Shown piece by piece: positions 1 through 5,111 of a stretch of DNA of 6,579 nt. Position numbers and translations under genes: made by a program. Numbering within the stretch: the first letter of the stretch is position 1; each line of letters opens with the position of its first letter. The notes under the pieces are model-generated. The model saw only the letters and a program-made list of their open reading frames with translations. It did not search any database and was not told the DNA's origin. This DNA is from Candidatus Methanoplasma sp. (GTDB lineage: Archaea > Thermoplasmatota > Thermoplasmata > Methanomassiliicoccales > Methanomethylophilaceae), in the NCBI GenBank assembly GCA_031271555.1, contig JAISVN010000163.1, positions 1 through 6,579 of the forward strand, read 5' to 3'.

Positions 1-530
1 ACAGTCATGAACAGCCATGCTATTGCAAAAAGCACCGCCAGGATGATGTCCATTATCAGTGCGAACGGCAGCATGAACGGTATGAATATTATGGGCAGCA
101 CCACCGGCACTTTTTTGAACCCCCATGCTGCGGCAATAGAGTTCCACGGCACCATGAGGCATCTGAGGAACGCTTTTGGTCTGTGGGTGAACAAGTATTC
201 CTGAGGGTCGTCGTCACTGCCCTTGACATTCCTGGTGGGCTTTGATGCGCATCCCGCCGCCACAAGAGCAAACCCTGCTGCGAACAGAGCCATTGTTAGG
301 TAGTCTGCGTTCGACCCCTCAACAAAACCTGTGTAGAACCCGATCAGACCCCAATACGCATCGTGTACGGAATCGGGTATTATCGAACCCTCAAGTAATC
401 CAAACGGATCGAACGCTATCGTTAATGTTCCGCCGTTTATGTTCATCAGAGTATAGACGAATACCAAAACGGCGTAAACCGAGGCAATCCCCAGAAGGGT
501 TCCCATCAATGCCTTGTTTGTCCTGTTCAT
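1..530 (-). CDS. Partial multi-pass membrane protein of unknown function (5' part only)
   Basis: The minus strand is open from an ATG at 530 to the left edge of the window (176 codons, no stop), so the C-terminus is missing. The protein begins MNRTNKALMG. It shows a hydrophobic segment at about residues 8-30, a second at about 77-96, and a long hydrophobic stretch at about 141-176 that probably holds two more helices. A charged loop (about 97-125, with DDDPQEYLF) lies between them. I do not recognise the family. An in-frame ATG at 542 would add four residues (MRWK). I prefer 530 because a TATA-like box (553-560) is centred 26-27 bp upstream, as for a leaderless archaeal gene, and neither start has a convincing Shine-Dalgarno sequence. 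The gene diverges from the parvulin gene. Being a coding region is well supported; its function is unknown. Confidence 0.75.
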   Translation of the reverse strand, partial: MNRTNKALMGTLLGIASVYAVLVFVYTLMNINGGTLTIAFDPFGLLEGSIIPDSVHDAYWGLIGFYTGFVEGSNADYLTMALFAAGFALVAAGCASKPTRNVKGSDDDPQEYLFTHRPKAFLRCLMVPWNSIAAAWGFKKVPVVLPIIFIPFMLPFALIMDIILAVLFAIAWLFMT

Positions 531-552
531 CTTCCACCGCATGAGGTTGAGG

Positions 553-560
553 AAATATAA
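553..560 (-). promoter_or_regulatory. TATA-like box for the left-edge membrane protein gene
   Basis: Read on the minus strand this is TTATATTT, centred 26-27 bp upstream of the ATG at 530. That is the spacing expected for an archaeal TATA box driving a leaderless transcript. It is inferred from sequence and spacing only. Confidence 0.55.
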
Positions 561-587
561 TCATTCTCAAACGATCCATGCGGACAA

Positions 588-595
588 CATATAAA
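588..595 (+). promoter_or_regulatory. TATA-like box for the parvulin/DUF2188 unit
   Basis: CATATAAA is centred about 25-26 bp upstream of the ATG at 617. This places the predicted transcription start on or next to that ATG. It helps choose 617 over the in-frame ATGs at 578 and 599, which would lie upstream of the transcript. Confidence 0.55.
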
Positions 596-616
596 CCAAT
601 GAAACGCTACGCAACT

Positions 617-898
617 ATGGTAAAGCAGGTAAATGCGGCACACATACTAGTAACTTCAGAGAAAGAAGCGAACGGACTTAAAGCAGAGATATTAAATGGA
701 AAGAATTTTGCGGACGTAGCGAAGAAACACTCCAAGTGCCCTTCCGGAAAGAGCGGCGGGGATCTTGGGTGGTTCGGGAAGGGGCAGATGGTCGCTTCTT
801 TCGAGAATGCCGCCTTCGCGGCTAAGAAGGGGGACCTTGTAGGTCCTGTCAGAACCGATTTCGGATGGCATCTGATCCTTGTAAAGGACCAGAGATGA
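617..898 (+). CDS. ppiC: Small parvulin-type peptidyl-prolyl cis-trans isomerase
   Basis: A 93-residue single-domain PpiC/parvulin (rotamase) that would speed cis-trans isomerisation of Xaa-Pro bonds in the cytosol. There is no signal peptide or extra domain, and the length matches stand-alone bacterial parvulins of the Par10 type. Visible family features are NAAHILV (His9), KHSKCPSGK (Cys41), GGDLGWFGKGQMV (Met58), Phe62, and the closing FGWHLILV (His85). These match the two histidines, the Cys/Asp-position residue and the hydrophobic proline pocket of the family. In-frame ATGs exist at 578 and 599. The start at 617 is chosen because family homology begins immediately (MVKQVNAAHI) and the TATA box points to it as leaderless. 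The gene is followed after 18 nt by the DUF2188 gene, probably in one transcript. The identification is firm; the symbol is by family. Confidence 0.93.
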   Translation: MVKQVNAAHILVTSEKEANGLKAEILNGKNFADVAKKHSKCPSGKSGGDLGWFGKGQMVASFENAAFAAKKGDLVGPVRTDFGWHLILVKDQR

Positions 899-902
899 AC
901 AT

Positions 903-910
903 GAGGAGGG
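903..910 (+). promoter_or_regulatory. Shine-Dalgarno sequence of the DUF2188 gene
   Basis: GAGGAGGG lies 6 nt before the ATG at 917, in the short gap after the parvulin stop. A strong ribosome binding site here, with none before the leaderless parvulin start, fits an internal operon gene in an archaeon. Confidence 0.75.
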
Positions 911-916
911 ATCTGC

Positions 917-1303
917 ATGGGTTTCTTTGATAAGTTCAAGAAAAAAGAGGAAGCGCCTAAAAAGGAAACGAGTCCGGAAACAGGGAAAAAAGATGCTGCG
1001 TGGGCGACATCCAAAGATAAGCCTGTTGAAGAGAATAAAGTCAAGACGGAGCCGAAAATGGCAGTTGAAGATAAAAAGGCTGAGAAGCCGGTACAATCCA
1101 AGAAGCCTAACAACAAAGTTTGGCATATAACCAAAAGGGAAGATGACGGAAAATGGCAGGTAAAGGCGGAAGGCGCCGCAAAGGCGACGAAACTCTTCCG
1201 AACGAAAGCAGAAGCCGAGGAATACGTCAAGACCCTCAAGTCCAACAATGAAGGCTCAAGGGTCGTGAAACACAAGAAGACCGGAGAATTCCAGAAAAAA
1301 TGA
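917..1303 (+). CDS. Lys/Glu-rich protein with C-terminal DUF2188-type domain
   Basis: A 128-residue protein. The first ten residues (MGFFDKFKKK) could form a short amphipathic basic helix. Residues about 10-66 are very rich in Lys, Glu, Pro and Ala with almost no hydrophobics and are probably disordered. Residues about 68-123 resemble DUF2188: VWHITKREDDGKWQVKAEGA, then FRTKAEAEEYVKTL and a basic end with VVKHKKTG. That is the usual order of a W-x-V strand, an 'AxxxxxTKxEA' helix and a final strand. The function of DUF2188 is not established. The high positive charge would suit nucleic-acid or membrane-surface contact, but that is inference. It lies 18 nt after the parvulin gene with its own strong SD, so co-expression is likely. 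No clear terminator follows. Confidence 0.85.
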   Translation: MGFFDKFKKKEEAPKKETSPETGKKDAAWATSKDKPVEENKVKTEPKMAVEDKKAEKPVQSKKPNNKVWHITKREDDGKWQVKAEGAAKATKLFRTKAEAEEYVKTLKSNNEGSRVVKHKKTGEFQKK

Positions 1304-1342
1304 TGCTGTCTGCACCTGATACTTGATATCGACAAACGAGTG

Positions 1343-1366
1343 GGTTCAAATCCGGATAGGCCCACC
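1343..1366 (+). other. tRNA 3'-end-like fragment (candidate attachment-site remnant)
   Basis: The stretch GGTTCAAATCC followed by GGATAGGCCCACC reads like the 3' end of a tRNA gene. It has a T-loop TTCAAAT (1345-1351), a 3' T-stem strand CCGGA (1352-1356), a seven-base acceptor strand TAGGCCC (1357-1363), a discriminator A (1364) and CC before the match ends. The 5' T-stem strand pairs only at the two loop-proximal positions. No GGGCCTA acceptor partner, D-arm or anticodon arm is found upstream, so this is not a functional tRNA. Archaeal tyrosine integrases often leave such 3' fragments at att sites. No integrase is in the window and the parent tRNA is not here, so the call is tentative. Confidence 0.4.
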
Positions 1367-1437
1367 TGCATAATGATCTAATTCAGGATGTGCACCTCCA
1401 ATGCAGTAAAATAACGGTTACGGGTCTTACAACAGCA

Positions 1438-1445
1438 CTATATTT
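1438..1445 (+). promoter_or_regulatory. TATA-like box for the Fic gene
   Basis: CTATATTT is centred about 32 bp upstream of the ATG at 1474. The predicted transcription start is near 1468, leaving a leader of only about six bases. The weak AAGGTAAGGT (1461-1470) would then be mostly untranscribed or not used as a Shine-Dalgarno. Confidence 0.45.
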
Positions 1446-1473
1446 GACTAATGCAAGATGAAGGTAAGGTCAT

Positions 1474-2565
1474 ATGACAAACGGCAGAAAACTTTCGCTA
1501 CTAAAGGAGCTGGATGAGTATAAGCGGCTCGGAGAACCTGATAAAACAGAAAAGAGCAGCATCTGGCAGGCAGCGATAGGCCTGCAGCAGGTTGATGGCC
1601 TAGAACCGTCAGCCTATCTGATCGAGACTGCGAAACATAACATAGACGGGGACATAACATTCGACGAGGTAAAGGAGCGTTTAGACAGCTATTATGCGGC
1701 AAACCCGACTCGCGGAGAAGATAAGGGCCGTGGAGAAGAAGCGGACAAGGTCTCCGCCCGTATAGCTGAGATACTGTCGGAGAAAACCTTTACTTTGAGT
1801 CCTGCAGAATATTTAGCGATACACAAGAGACTGTTTGCCGGAATATATGCACATGCGGGGAAGATACGAGACCATAACATAAGCAAAGCCGAGTGGGTGC
1901 TTAATGGGAAAACAGTGTATTACGCCAGTGCAGACAGCATCCAAGCGACCTTGGATTATGACTTCGGACAGGAGAAAGCGTTCAGGTACAACGGACTGAC
2001 GAAAGAACAGACATCGGAACACATGCAGAGATTCATATCGGGAATCTGGCAGATACATGCATTCGGCGAAGGCAATACGAGAACGACTGCGGTATTTGCA
2101 ATAAAATACCTTCGCACGCTTGGTTTCACGGTAACAAATGAGCTATTCGCTGAGAATTCATGGTATTTCAGGAATGCATTGGTTAGAGCGAACTACAATG
2201 ACTATAAGAATGGAATCCACTCGACATACGAGTATCTGAACCTATTTTTTGGGAATTTGATCTTTGGAAAGGATAACATCTTGCATAACCGCGATCTGCT
2301 TGTTGCAGTCGGCAAAGAAAATAAAGCGCAAAATAAAGCGCAAAATAAAGCGCAGAACTCACTTGAAGGTTTCAGCCCTATTGAATCGGCCGTCCTGAAA
2401 TATTTGGAAGAATATCCGAACGCAACACAGATCATGACAGCGGATGCAATCGGAAAGTCGCGCAGGTCTGTGCAAGAAGCAATATCATCATTAAAAGAGA
2501 GGGGACTTTTGGAACGCGACGGCTCAAAAAAGACAGGCCGTTGGATAGTGAAAATACGGTCGTGA
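1474..2565 (+). CDS. Fic-domain protein with VbhA-like N-terminus and C-terminal winged helix
   Basis: A 363-residue soluble protein. Residues about 30-74 (IWQAAIGLQQVDGLEPS through GDITFDEVKERL) resemble the VbhA-type antitoxin/inhibitory segment. In place of the class motif [S/T]xxxE[G/N] it has L37-QQV-D41-G42. Residues about 95-265 are the Fic core, with the flap region near WVLNGKTVYYASADS (141-154) and the motif HAFGEGNTRTTA (195-206). Against canonical HxFx(D/E)GNGRxxR, the catalytic His195, Phe197, Glu199, Asn201 and Arg203 are kept. The second Gly is Thr202 and the last Arg is Ala206. A three-fold NKAQ linker (about 283-294) leads to a winged-helix domain (about 302-358) with a recognition-helix-like SRRSVQEAISSLKERGLL. 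Fic enzymes usually transfer AMP to a target hydroxyl; the altered motif makes the exact reaction uncertain. No separate antitoxin gene adjoins it. The family is common in gut bacteria, so transfer is plausible. Confidence 0.9.
   Translation: MTNGRKLSLLKELDEYKRLGEPDKTEKSSIWQAAIGLQQVDGLEPSAYLIETAKHNIDGDITFDEVKERLDSYYAANPTRGEDKGRGEEADKVSARIAEILSEKTFTLSPAEYLAIHKRLFAGIYAHAGKIRDHNISKAEWVLNGKTVYYASADSIQATLDYDFGQEKAFRYNGLTKEQTSEHMQRFISGIWQIHAFGEGNTRTTAVFAIKYLRTLGFTVTNELFAENSWYFRNALVRANYNDYKNGIHSTYEYLNLFFGNLIFGKDNILHNRDLLVAVGKENKAQNKAQNKAQNSLEGFSPIESAVLKYLEEYPNATQIMTADAIGKSRRSVQEAISSLKERGLLERDGSKKTGRWIVKIRS
2318..2353 (+). repeat. Three perfect 12-bp tandem repeats inside the Fic gene
   Basis: AAAATAAAGCGC occurs three times in exact tandem (2318-2329, 2330-2341, 2342-2353). 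Each unit adds four codons, giving the linker NKAQNKAQNKAQ between the Fic core and the winged helix. Unit gain or loss would keep the reading frame and only change linker length. Confidence 0.97.
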
Positions 2566-2644
2566 CAAAAACTCCAGTGTCAGAAACCGGCGATTCGGGT
2601 TTGGATATGTATAGATCATCGAAATGGTATTGGAACAACAATAG

Positions 2645-2719
2645 TGGGCCCAAAGAGATTTGAACTCTCGACCTTCCGGTTATCAGCCGGACGCTCCAGC
2701 CAGTCTAAGCTATGGGCCC
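2645..2719 (-). tRNA. tRNA-Ile (anticodon GAT)
   Basis: On the minus strand the 75-nt sequence folds as a full cloverleaf. The acceptor is GGGCCCA/TGGGCCC with discriminator A. The D-arm stem is GCTT/GAGC. The anticodon stem TCCGG/CCGGA holds loop CTGATAA, with anticodon GAT reading ATC/ATT isoleucine codons. The T-arm is GAGAG-TTCAAAT-CTCTT with one G-U pair. No CCA is encoded after the discriminator (CTA follows), as is usual in many archaea. There is no intron in the anticodon loop. A TATA box (2744-2751) lies just upstream and the transcript would start about two bases before the mature 5' end. No T-run terminator is obvious downstream. Confidence 0.97.
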
Positions 2720-2743
2720 GCATCCACTCGAATAAGGACTTAC

Positions 2744-2751
2744 AATATAAA
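2744..2751 (-). promoter_or_regulatory. TATA box of the tRNA-Ile gene
   Basis: TTTATATT on the minus strand is a near-consensus archaeal TATA box, centred 28-29 bp upstream of the tRNA 5' end at 2719. Its upstream flank, where a BRE would sit, overlaps the edge of the inverted repeat beginning at 2754. Confidence 0.7.
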
Positions 2752-2753
2752 CC

Positions 2754-2796
2754 TTATCAATAACCGGCTCTGCCTGACTTATTGATAAAGTATCAA
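2754..2796. repeat. Inverted repeats with TTGATA half-sites in a divergent promoter region
   Basis: TTATCAATAA (2754-2763) and TTATTGATAA (2779-2788) are perfect 10-bp inverted copies separated by 15 bp. The right arm also forms a second palindrome, TTGATA-AAG-TATCAA (2782-2796). In all, the hexamer TTGATA or its complement occurs three times (2755-2760, 2782-2787, 2791-2796). The left arm abuts the tRNA-Ile TATA box and the right arm covers the probable TATA of the PH-like gene. The arrangement looks like an operator, but no regulator is identified. Confidence 0.8.
2782..2789 (+). promoter_or_regulatory. Probable TATA-like element of the PH-like gene
   Basis: TTGATAAA is centred about 28 bp upstream of the ATG at 2814 and is the best AT-rich element at the correct distance. 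It is a weaker match to the archaeal TATA consensus than others in the window. It overlaps the palindrome, so a protein bound there would block it. Confidence 0.4.
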
Positions 2797-2813
2797 CGCA
2801 TACAGGACCTGAC

Positions 2814-3284
2814 ATGACAAAGACCTTCGATGAAGTACAGGACATTATGCCTAAGAACGCTTTCCTCATCATGGCCGCCGTTCTCATCGCGACGGATGTG
2901 TTCATACTGCTGTGTTATTTCATAGAGTCGGTGAACACCCCCATATGGAAGTTTGCCGCCACAACGGTGATATTTGCCGCGATGATATTGTTCTGTTTCT
3001 TTGTTAAACTTAAGATATCGATAGAGGACGACGTTATCCGTCTCAGATTCCTGAAGAGTTACGACATCCCCTTCGGAGACATCATCGACTACAAGACCGG
3101 CGATGTGGATGTGATCCGCAACTACAGCGGATGGGGGATCAAGAAGGTGACTTTCAAGAACCTCATCAGCATAGGGTATGAGCAGGGCATATCCCTTAAG
3201 CTAACAGGAAGGAAAGTGTACACGATATCCATCGCAGACCCGGGACATTTTGCCTCGCTTCTTCCCATGCAGAAGAAAGAGTGA
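2814..3284 (+). CDS. Two-TM membrane protein with a PH-like cytoplasmic domain, function unknown
   Basis: A 156-residue protein. Residues 1-14 are polar, then come two membrane helices (about 16-37 and 44-65). The following soluble part (about 66-156) is beta-rich and resembles the bacterial PH-like domains found in small membrane proteins. It runs KISIEDDVIRLRF, then PFGDIIDYKTGDVD, a glycine-containing turn YSGWGIKKVTF, then GISLKLTGRKVYTISIADPGHFASLL. The pattern of a GWGI turn followed by 'G-x-x-L-x-L-x-x-GR' and a closing 'DPxxFxxLL' helix is typical of that fold. The biochemical role of these domains is not known. The start at 2814 fits a leaderless or near-leaderless transcript. It diverges from tRNA-Ile and is followed 37 nt later by the COG1325 gene, which appears to have its own promoter. 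Confidence 0.85.
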   Translation: MTKTFDEVQDIMPKNAFLIMAAVLIATDVFILLCYFIESVNTPIWKFAATTVIFAAMILFCFFVKLKISIEDDVIRLRFLKSYDIPFGDIIDYKTGDVDVIRNYSGWGIKKVTFKNLISIGYEQGISLKLTGRKVYTISIADPGHFASLLPMQKKE

Positions 3285-3291
3285 TTGGAAG

Positions 3292-3299
3292 TATTATTA
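3292..3299 (+). promoter_or_regulatory. TATA-like box for the COG1325 gene
   Basis: TATTATTA is centred 26-27 bp before the ATG at 3322 in the short gap after the PH-like gene. It predicts a leaderless transcript; no Shine-Dalgarno precedes this ATG. Confidence 0.5.
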
Positions 3300-3321
3300 A
3301 GAGATAGAGTATCGGTCACTC

Positions 3322-3762
3322 ATGCAGGGCACGTTCCATTGGCTCAGATTAAATGTCTTCTGTTACGCTACAGAGAACGAAGAATTGATACACGGCGCCA
3401 TGGCTGAACTGCTTGGGACCGATGAGTTCGAATGTGAGATAGCCGACGGCGAACACGGGAACAGGATGGTCATCTTCAGCATAGAGCTCTCCAAACAGAG
3501 AGAGGTCGTGCCTGTGTTCCAAAAGCTCGGCAGAGACATAATAGAAGAGGTCTCTGCGAACTTAGAGGAAAGGATCGATGAGGATTGCGTGCTATATCTA
3601 AGATTCGATAAGCAGGAGCTTGTGCAGGGGAGATACGTGATAGCCCATCACGGGGATGTCCTGTCATTGACCGGCAAGATAGCATCGCATCCTGCGAGGA
3701 AAGAGATCGCTGTGAGGAACATGAGGGAATTCCTCAGCTCTCTTGACCTTTCCGAGAACTGA
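3322..3762 (+). CDS. COG1325-type RNA-binding protein (predicted exosome-associated)
   Basis: A 146-residue soluble protein of the archaeal COG1325/PF01877 RNA-binding family. The family was once predicted from genome context to be linked to the exosome; its molecular role is not firmly shown. Family signatures are in order: FHWLRLNVFCYATEN (5-19), the GEHGN turn (43-47, usually GHxGN), LEERIDEDCVLYLRFDKQ (81-98) and KIASHPARKE (119-128). Length is as usual for the family. No exosome or ribosomal genes adjoin it here, unlike the arrangements that led to the prediction. Its last 29 bp overlap the 3' end of the converging CNNM gene. A T-tract right after the stop may end transcription. Confidence 0.9.
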   Translation: MQGTFHWLRLNVFCYATENEELIHGAMAELLGTDEFECEIADGEHGNRMVIFSIELSKQREVVPVFQKLGRDIIEEVSANLEERIDEDCVLYLRFDKQELVQGRYVIAHHGDVLSLTGKIASHPARKEIAVRNMREFLSSLDLSEN

Positions 3763-5038
3763 CGTCTTTTTTGACGATGAATATCCTCGCCTCTTTCACG
3801 CGGCGGCTCTTCATGGATCTGACGACGATCTTTGCGCCGCCCGCATCCACGATGTCGCCCCTCCGGGGGACGCCTTCCATGTTATGGGATATGAATGCGC
3901 TGACAGAGTGATCCTGGAAATCGCCTGGGTTGAACTCTGCCCCTATCTTTTCCATAACGTCGAAGATATTGGCTTCCCCCATTACTGTGAAACTCCCATC
4001 CTTCTCCTCATGTATGGGGTATCCGGCCTCATCTCTTTCATCCCATATGTCTCCAACGAGTTCCTCCAGGATATCCTCCATTGTTACCAGGCCCAGCGTC
4101 CTTCCGAAGCTGTCCAGGACTATGGCGATATGTATGTGCGATTTCTGAAGGTCGCTTAGAAGGACCGCTATGTTCGTATTCTCCGGAACGAACTTCACCG
4201 GCCTTATTATGTCCTCTGTAGTGAATTCCCTGCCTTCAACATACATGAAGAAGAAATCCTTCGAGTAGACAATGCCTATTATCCGGTCCAAGGAGCCGTC
4301 GTAGACCGGTATCCTCGAGTATTCCGACTCTATGAACAATTTCTTGAGCGTTTCTGCATCGGTCCTCATCTCAACGGCCGTTATATTGGCCCTCGGCGTA
4401 TACATCTCGGAGACCTTGATCTCATCGAGCTGCATGGCAGACTTCACGAGTTCGCCTTCGCTCCTTTCGAGTGCGCCTTCCTCCATAACCTCATCTATCA
4501 TGAGATGGAGCTCGTCCTCTGTGAACGAAGGGGTCTCCGCGGAATCGTTCTTGGCTCCCCTCGACAGCAGATTGGTCAGCTTCATGAAGAACCAGGATAT
4601 CGGAGTGAGTATCAGTATCACCATGTGAAGGGAGCCCGCCAGCTTCAGGGCGTAACGGTCTGCGTTCCTCTTCCCGAGGGTCTTCGGAGTTATCTCGCCG
4701 AACACCAATATCACGGTCGCTGTGAACACTGTAGCTATTATGACGCCCCACGCGATACCGAACAACTCGGAGAACAGCATGGTCCCCAAGGTCGATATGG
4801 CGACATTCACTATGTTATTGCCCACAAGTATCGTTGCCAGAAGTTTTTCGTAGTTCTCATGGTTCAAGAGTGCCTTTTCTGCGTTCTTTTGGCCTTCTAA
4901 TGCAAGATTCTTGATCCTTATGGAGTTCATGCTTGTGTAGGCTGTCTCGGAACAGGAGAAATATGCTGAGAACAGAACAAGAACTGCCATGAGCAATGCG
5001 ATCAAAACCGTGGACATGTTCAGGGGTATATCTATCAT
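3734..5038 (-). CDS. CNNM/CorC-family membrane protein with CBS pair (putative Mg2+ transporter)
   Basis: A 434-residue protein with the full DUF21 - CBS pair - CorC_HlyC layout. The membrane part (about 8-160) has helices near 9-32, 66-89, 95-115 and 133-156. It holds the signatures SAYFSCSETAYTSMN (24-38), VGNNIVN (72-78) and FGEITPKTLGKRNA (113-126), which form the cation site in the family. The CBS domains follow at about 209-265 (MYTPRANITAV; SRIPVYDGSLDRIIGIVYSKD) and 275-330 (VPENTNI; GRTLGLVTMEDILEELVGDIWDE). These bind ATP-Mg in CorB proteins. The C-terminal CorC_HlyC domain is at about 345-425. Archaeal CorB members act in Mg2+ transport, probably efflux. Met1 at 5038 is chosen for the full N-terminus; Met8 (5017) is an alternative. 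The start overlaps the stop of a small upstream ORF (ATGA). The 3' end overlaps the convergent COG1325 gene by 29 bp. Confidence 0.93.
   Translation of the reverse strand: MIDIPLNMSTVLIALLMAVLVLFSAYFSCSETAYTSMNSIRIKNLALEGQKNAEKALLNHENYEKLLATILVGNNIVNVAISTLGTMLFSELFGIAWGVIIATVFTATVILVFGEITPKTLGKRNADRYALKLAGSLHMVILILTPISWFFMKLTNLLSRGAKNDSAETPSFTEDELHLMIDEVMEEGALERSEGELVKSAMQLDEIKVSEMYTPRANITAVEMRTDAETLKKLFIESEYSRIPVYDGSLDRIIGIVYSKDFFFMYVEGREFTTEDIIRPVKFVPENTNIAVLLSDLQKSHIHIAIVLDSFGRTLGLVTMEDILEELVGDIWDERDEAGYPIHEEKDGSFTVMGEANIFDVMEKIGAEFNPGDFQDHSVSAFISHNMEGVPRRGDIVDAGGAKIVVRSMKSRRVKEARIFIVKKDVSSRKGQES
3763..3776 (+). terminator. Possible T-tract terminator after the COG1325 gene
   Basis: CGTC-TTTTTT-GACG begins directly after the stop at 3760-3762. 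Archaeal termination commonly needs only a short T-run in the non-template strand. The site lies inside the coding sequence of the opposing CNNM gene, where it encodes Val-Lys-Lys-Asp-Val, so the T-run may be just lysine codons. Confidence 0.4.
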
Positions 5039-5105
5039 TCAGACCCGCCCACGAGACATCCGCTCTCTTCGATTCTATTCAGACCCATCTGGTCTTTCTA
5101 TCATT
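5031..5105. repeat. Short repeats around the CNNM start region
   Basis: TCTATCATTCAGACCC (5031-5046) includes the CNNM start codon. TCTATTCAGACCC (5074-5086) is the same sequence with three bases missing, which on the coding strand correspond to the ATG. TCTATCATT recurs exactly at 5097-5105. A small inverted repeat AGACC-CATCT-GGTCT lies at 5081-5095. Confidence 0.7.
5035..5088 (-). CDS. Candidate 17-residue leader peptide, coupled to the CNNM gene
   Basis: The minus strand reads MGLNRIEESGCLVGGSE then TGA. Two facts support translation. Its ATG (5088) lies about 27 bp from the centre of the strong TATA box at 5112-5119, which is where leaderless starts fall for the other genes here. Its TGA overlaps the CNNM ATG as ATGA (5038-5035), the usual geometry for translational coupling. 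The CNNM start itself has no good Shine-Dalgarno, with only a G-rich stretch before it. The peptide has no recognisable homology. It could control CNNM translation or simply deliver ribosomes to it. The alternative is a 50-nt untranslated leader with a chance ORF. Confidence 0.45.
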   Translation of the reverse strand: MGLNRIEESGCLVGGSE

Positions 5106-5111
5106 AACAAG

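Noticed and set aside
242..544. 100-codon plus-strand ORF in the left part of the window
   Set aside because: It is antisense to the open membrane-protein frame, has Arg/Ser/Pro-rich shadow composition and no promoter at the right distance.
578..616. Upstream in-frame starts (578, 599) for the parvulin
   Set aside because: They add 13 or 7 residues outside the family domain and lie upstream of the predicted transcription start.
607..1371. 254-codon minus-strand ORF opposite the parvulin and DUF2188 genes
   Set aside because: It is antisense to two well-supported genes. Its Ser/Phe-rich composition is the mirror of their Lys/Glu-rich codons.
2645..2719. tRNA-Ile as partner att site for the 1343-1366 fragment
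   Set aside because: The orientations are opposite and the T-stem and acceptor bases differ. The similarity is limited to conserved tRNA positions.
3743..4159. 138-codon plus-strand ORF within the CNNM gene
   Set aside because: It is entirely antisense to conserved CBS and CorC_HlyC coding sequence.
5031..5105. Possible box C/D guide RNA in the CNNM leader (ATGATAG-like and two CTGA boxes on the minus strand)
   Set aside because: The C boxes deviate from RUGAUGA, the predicted transcription start falls inside the would-be RNA, and the CTGA copies are explained by the direct repeat.
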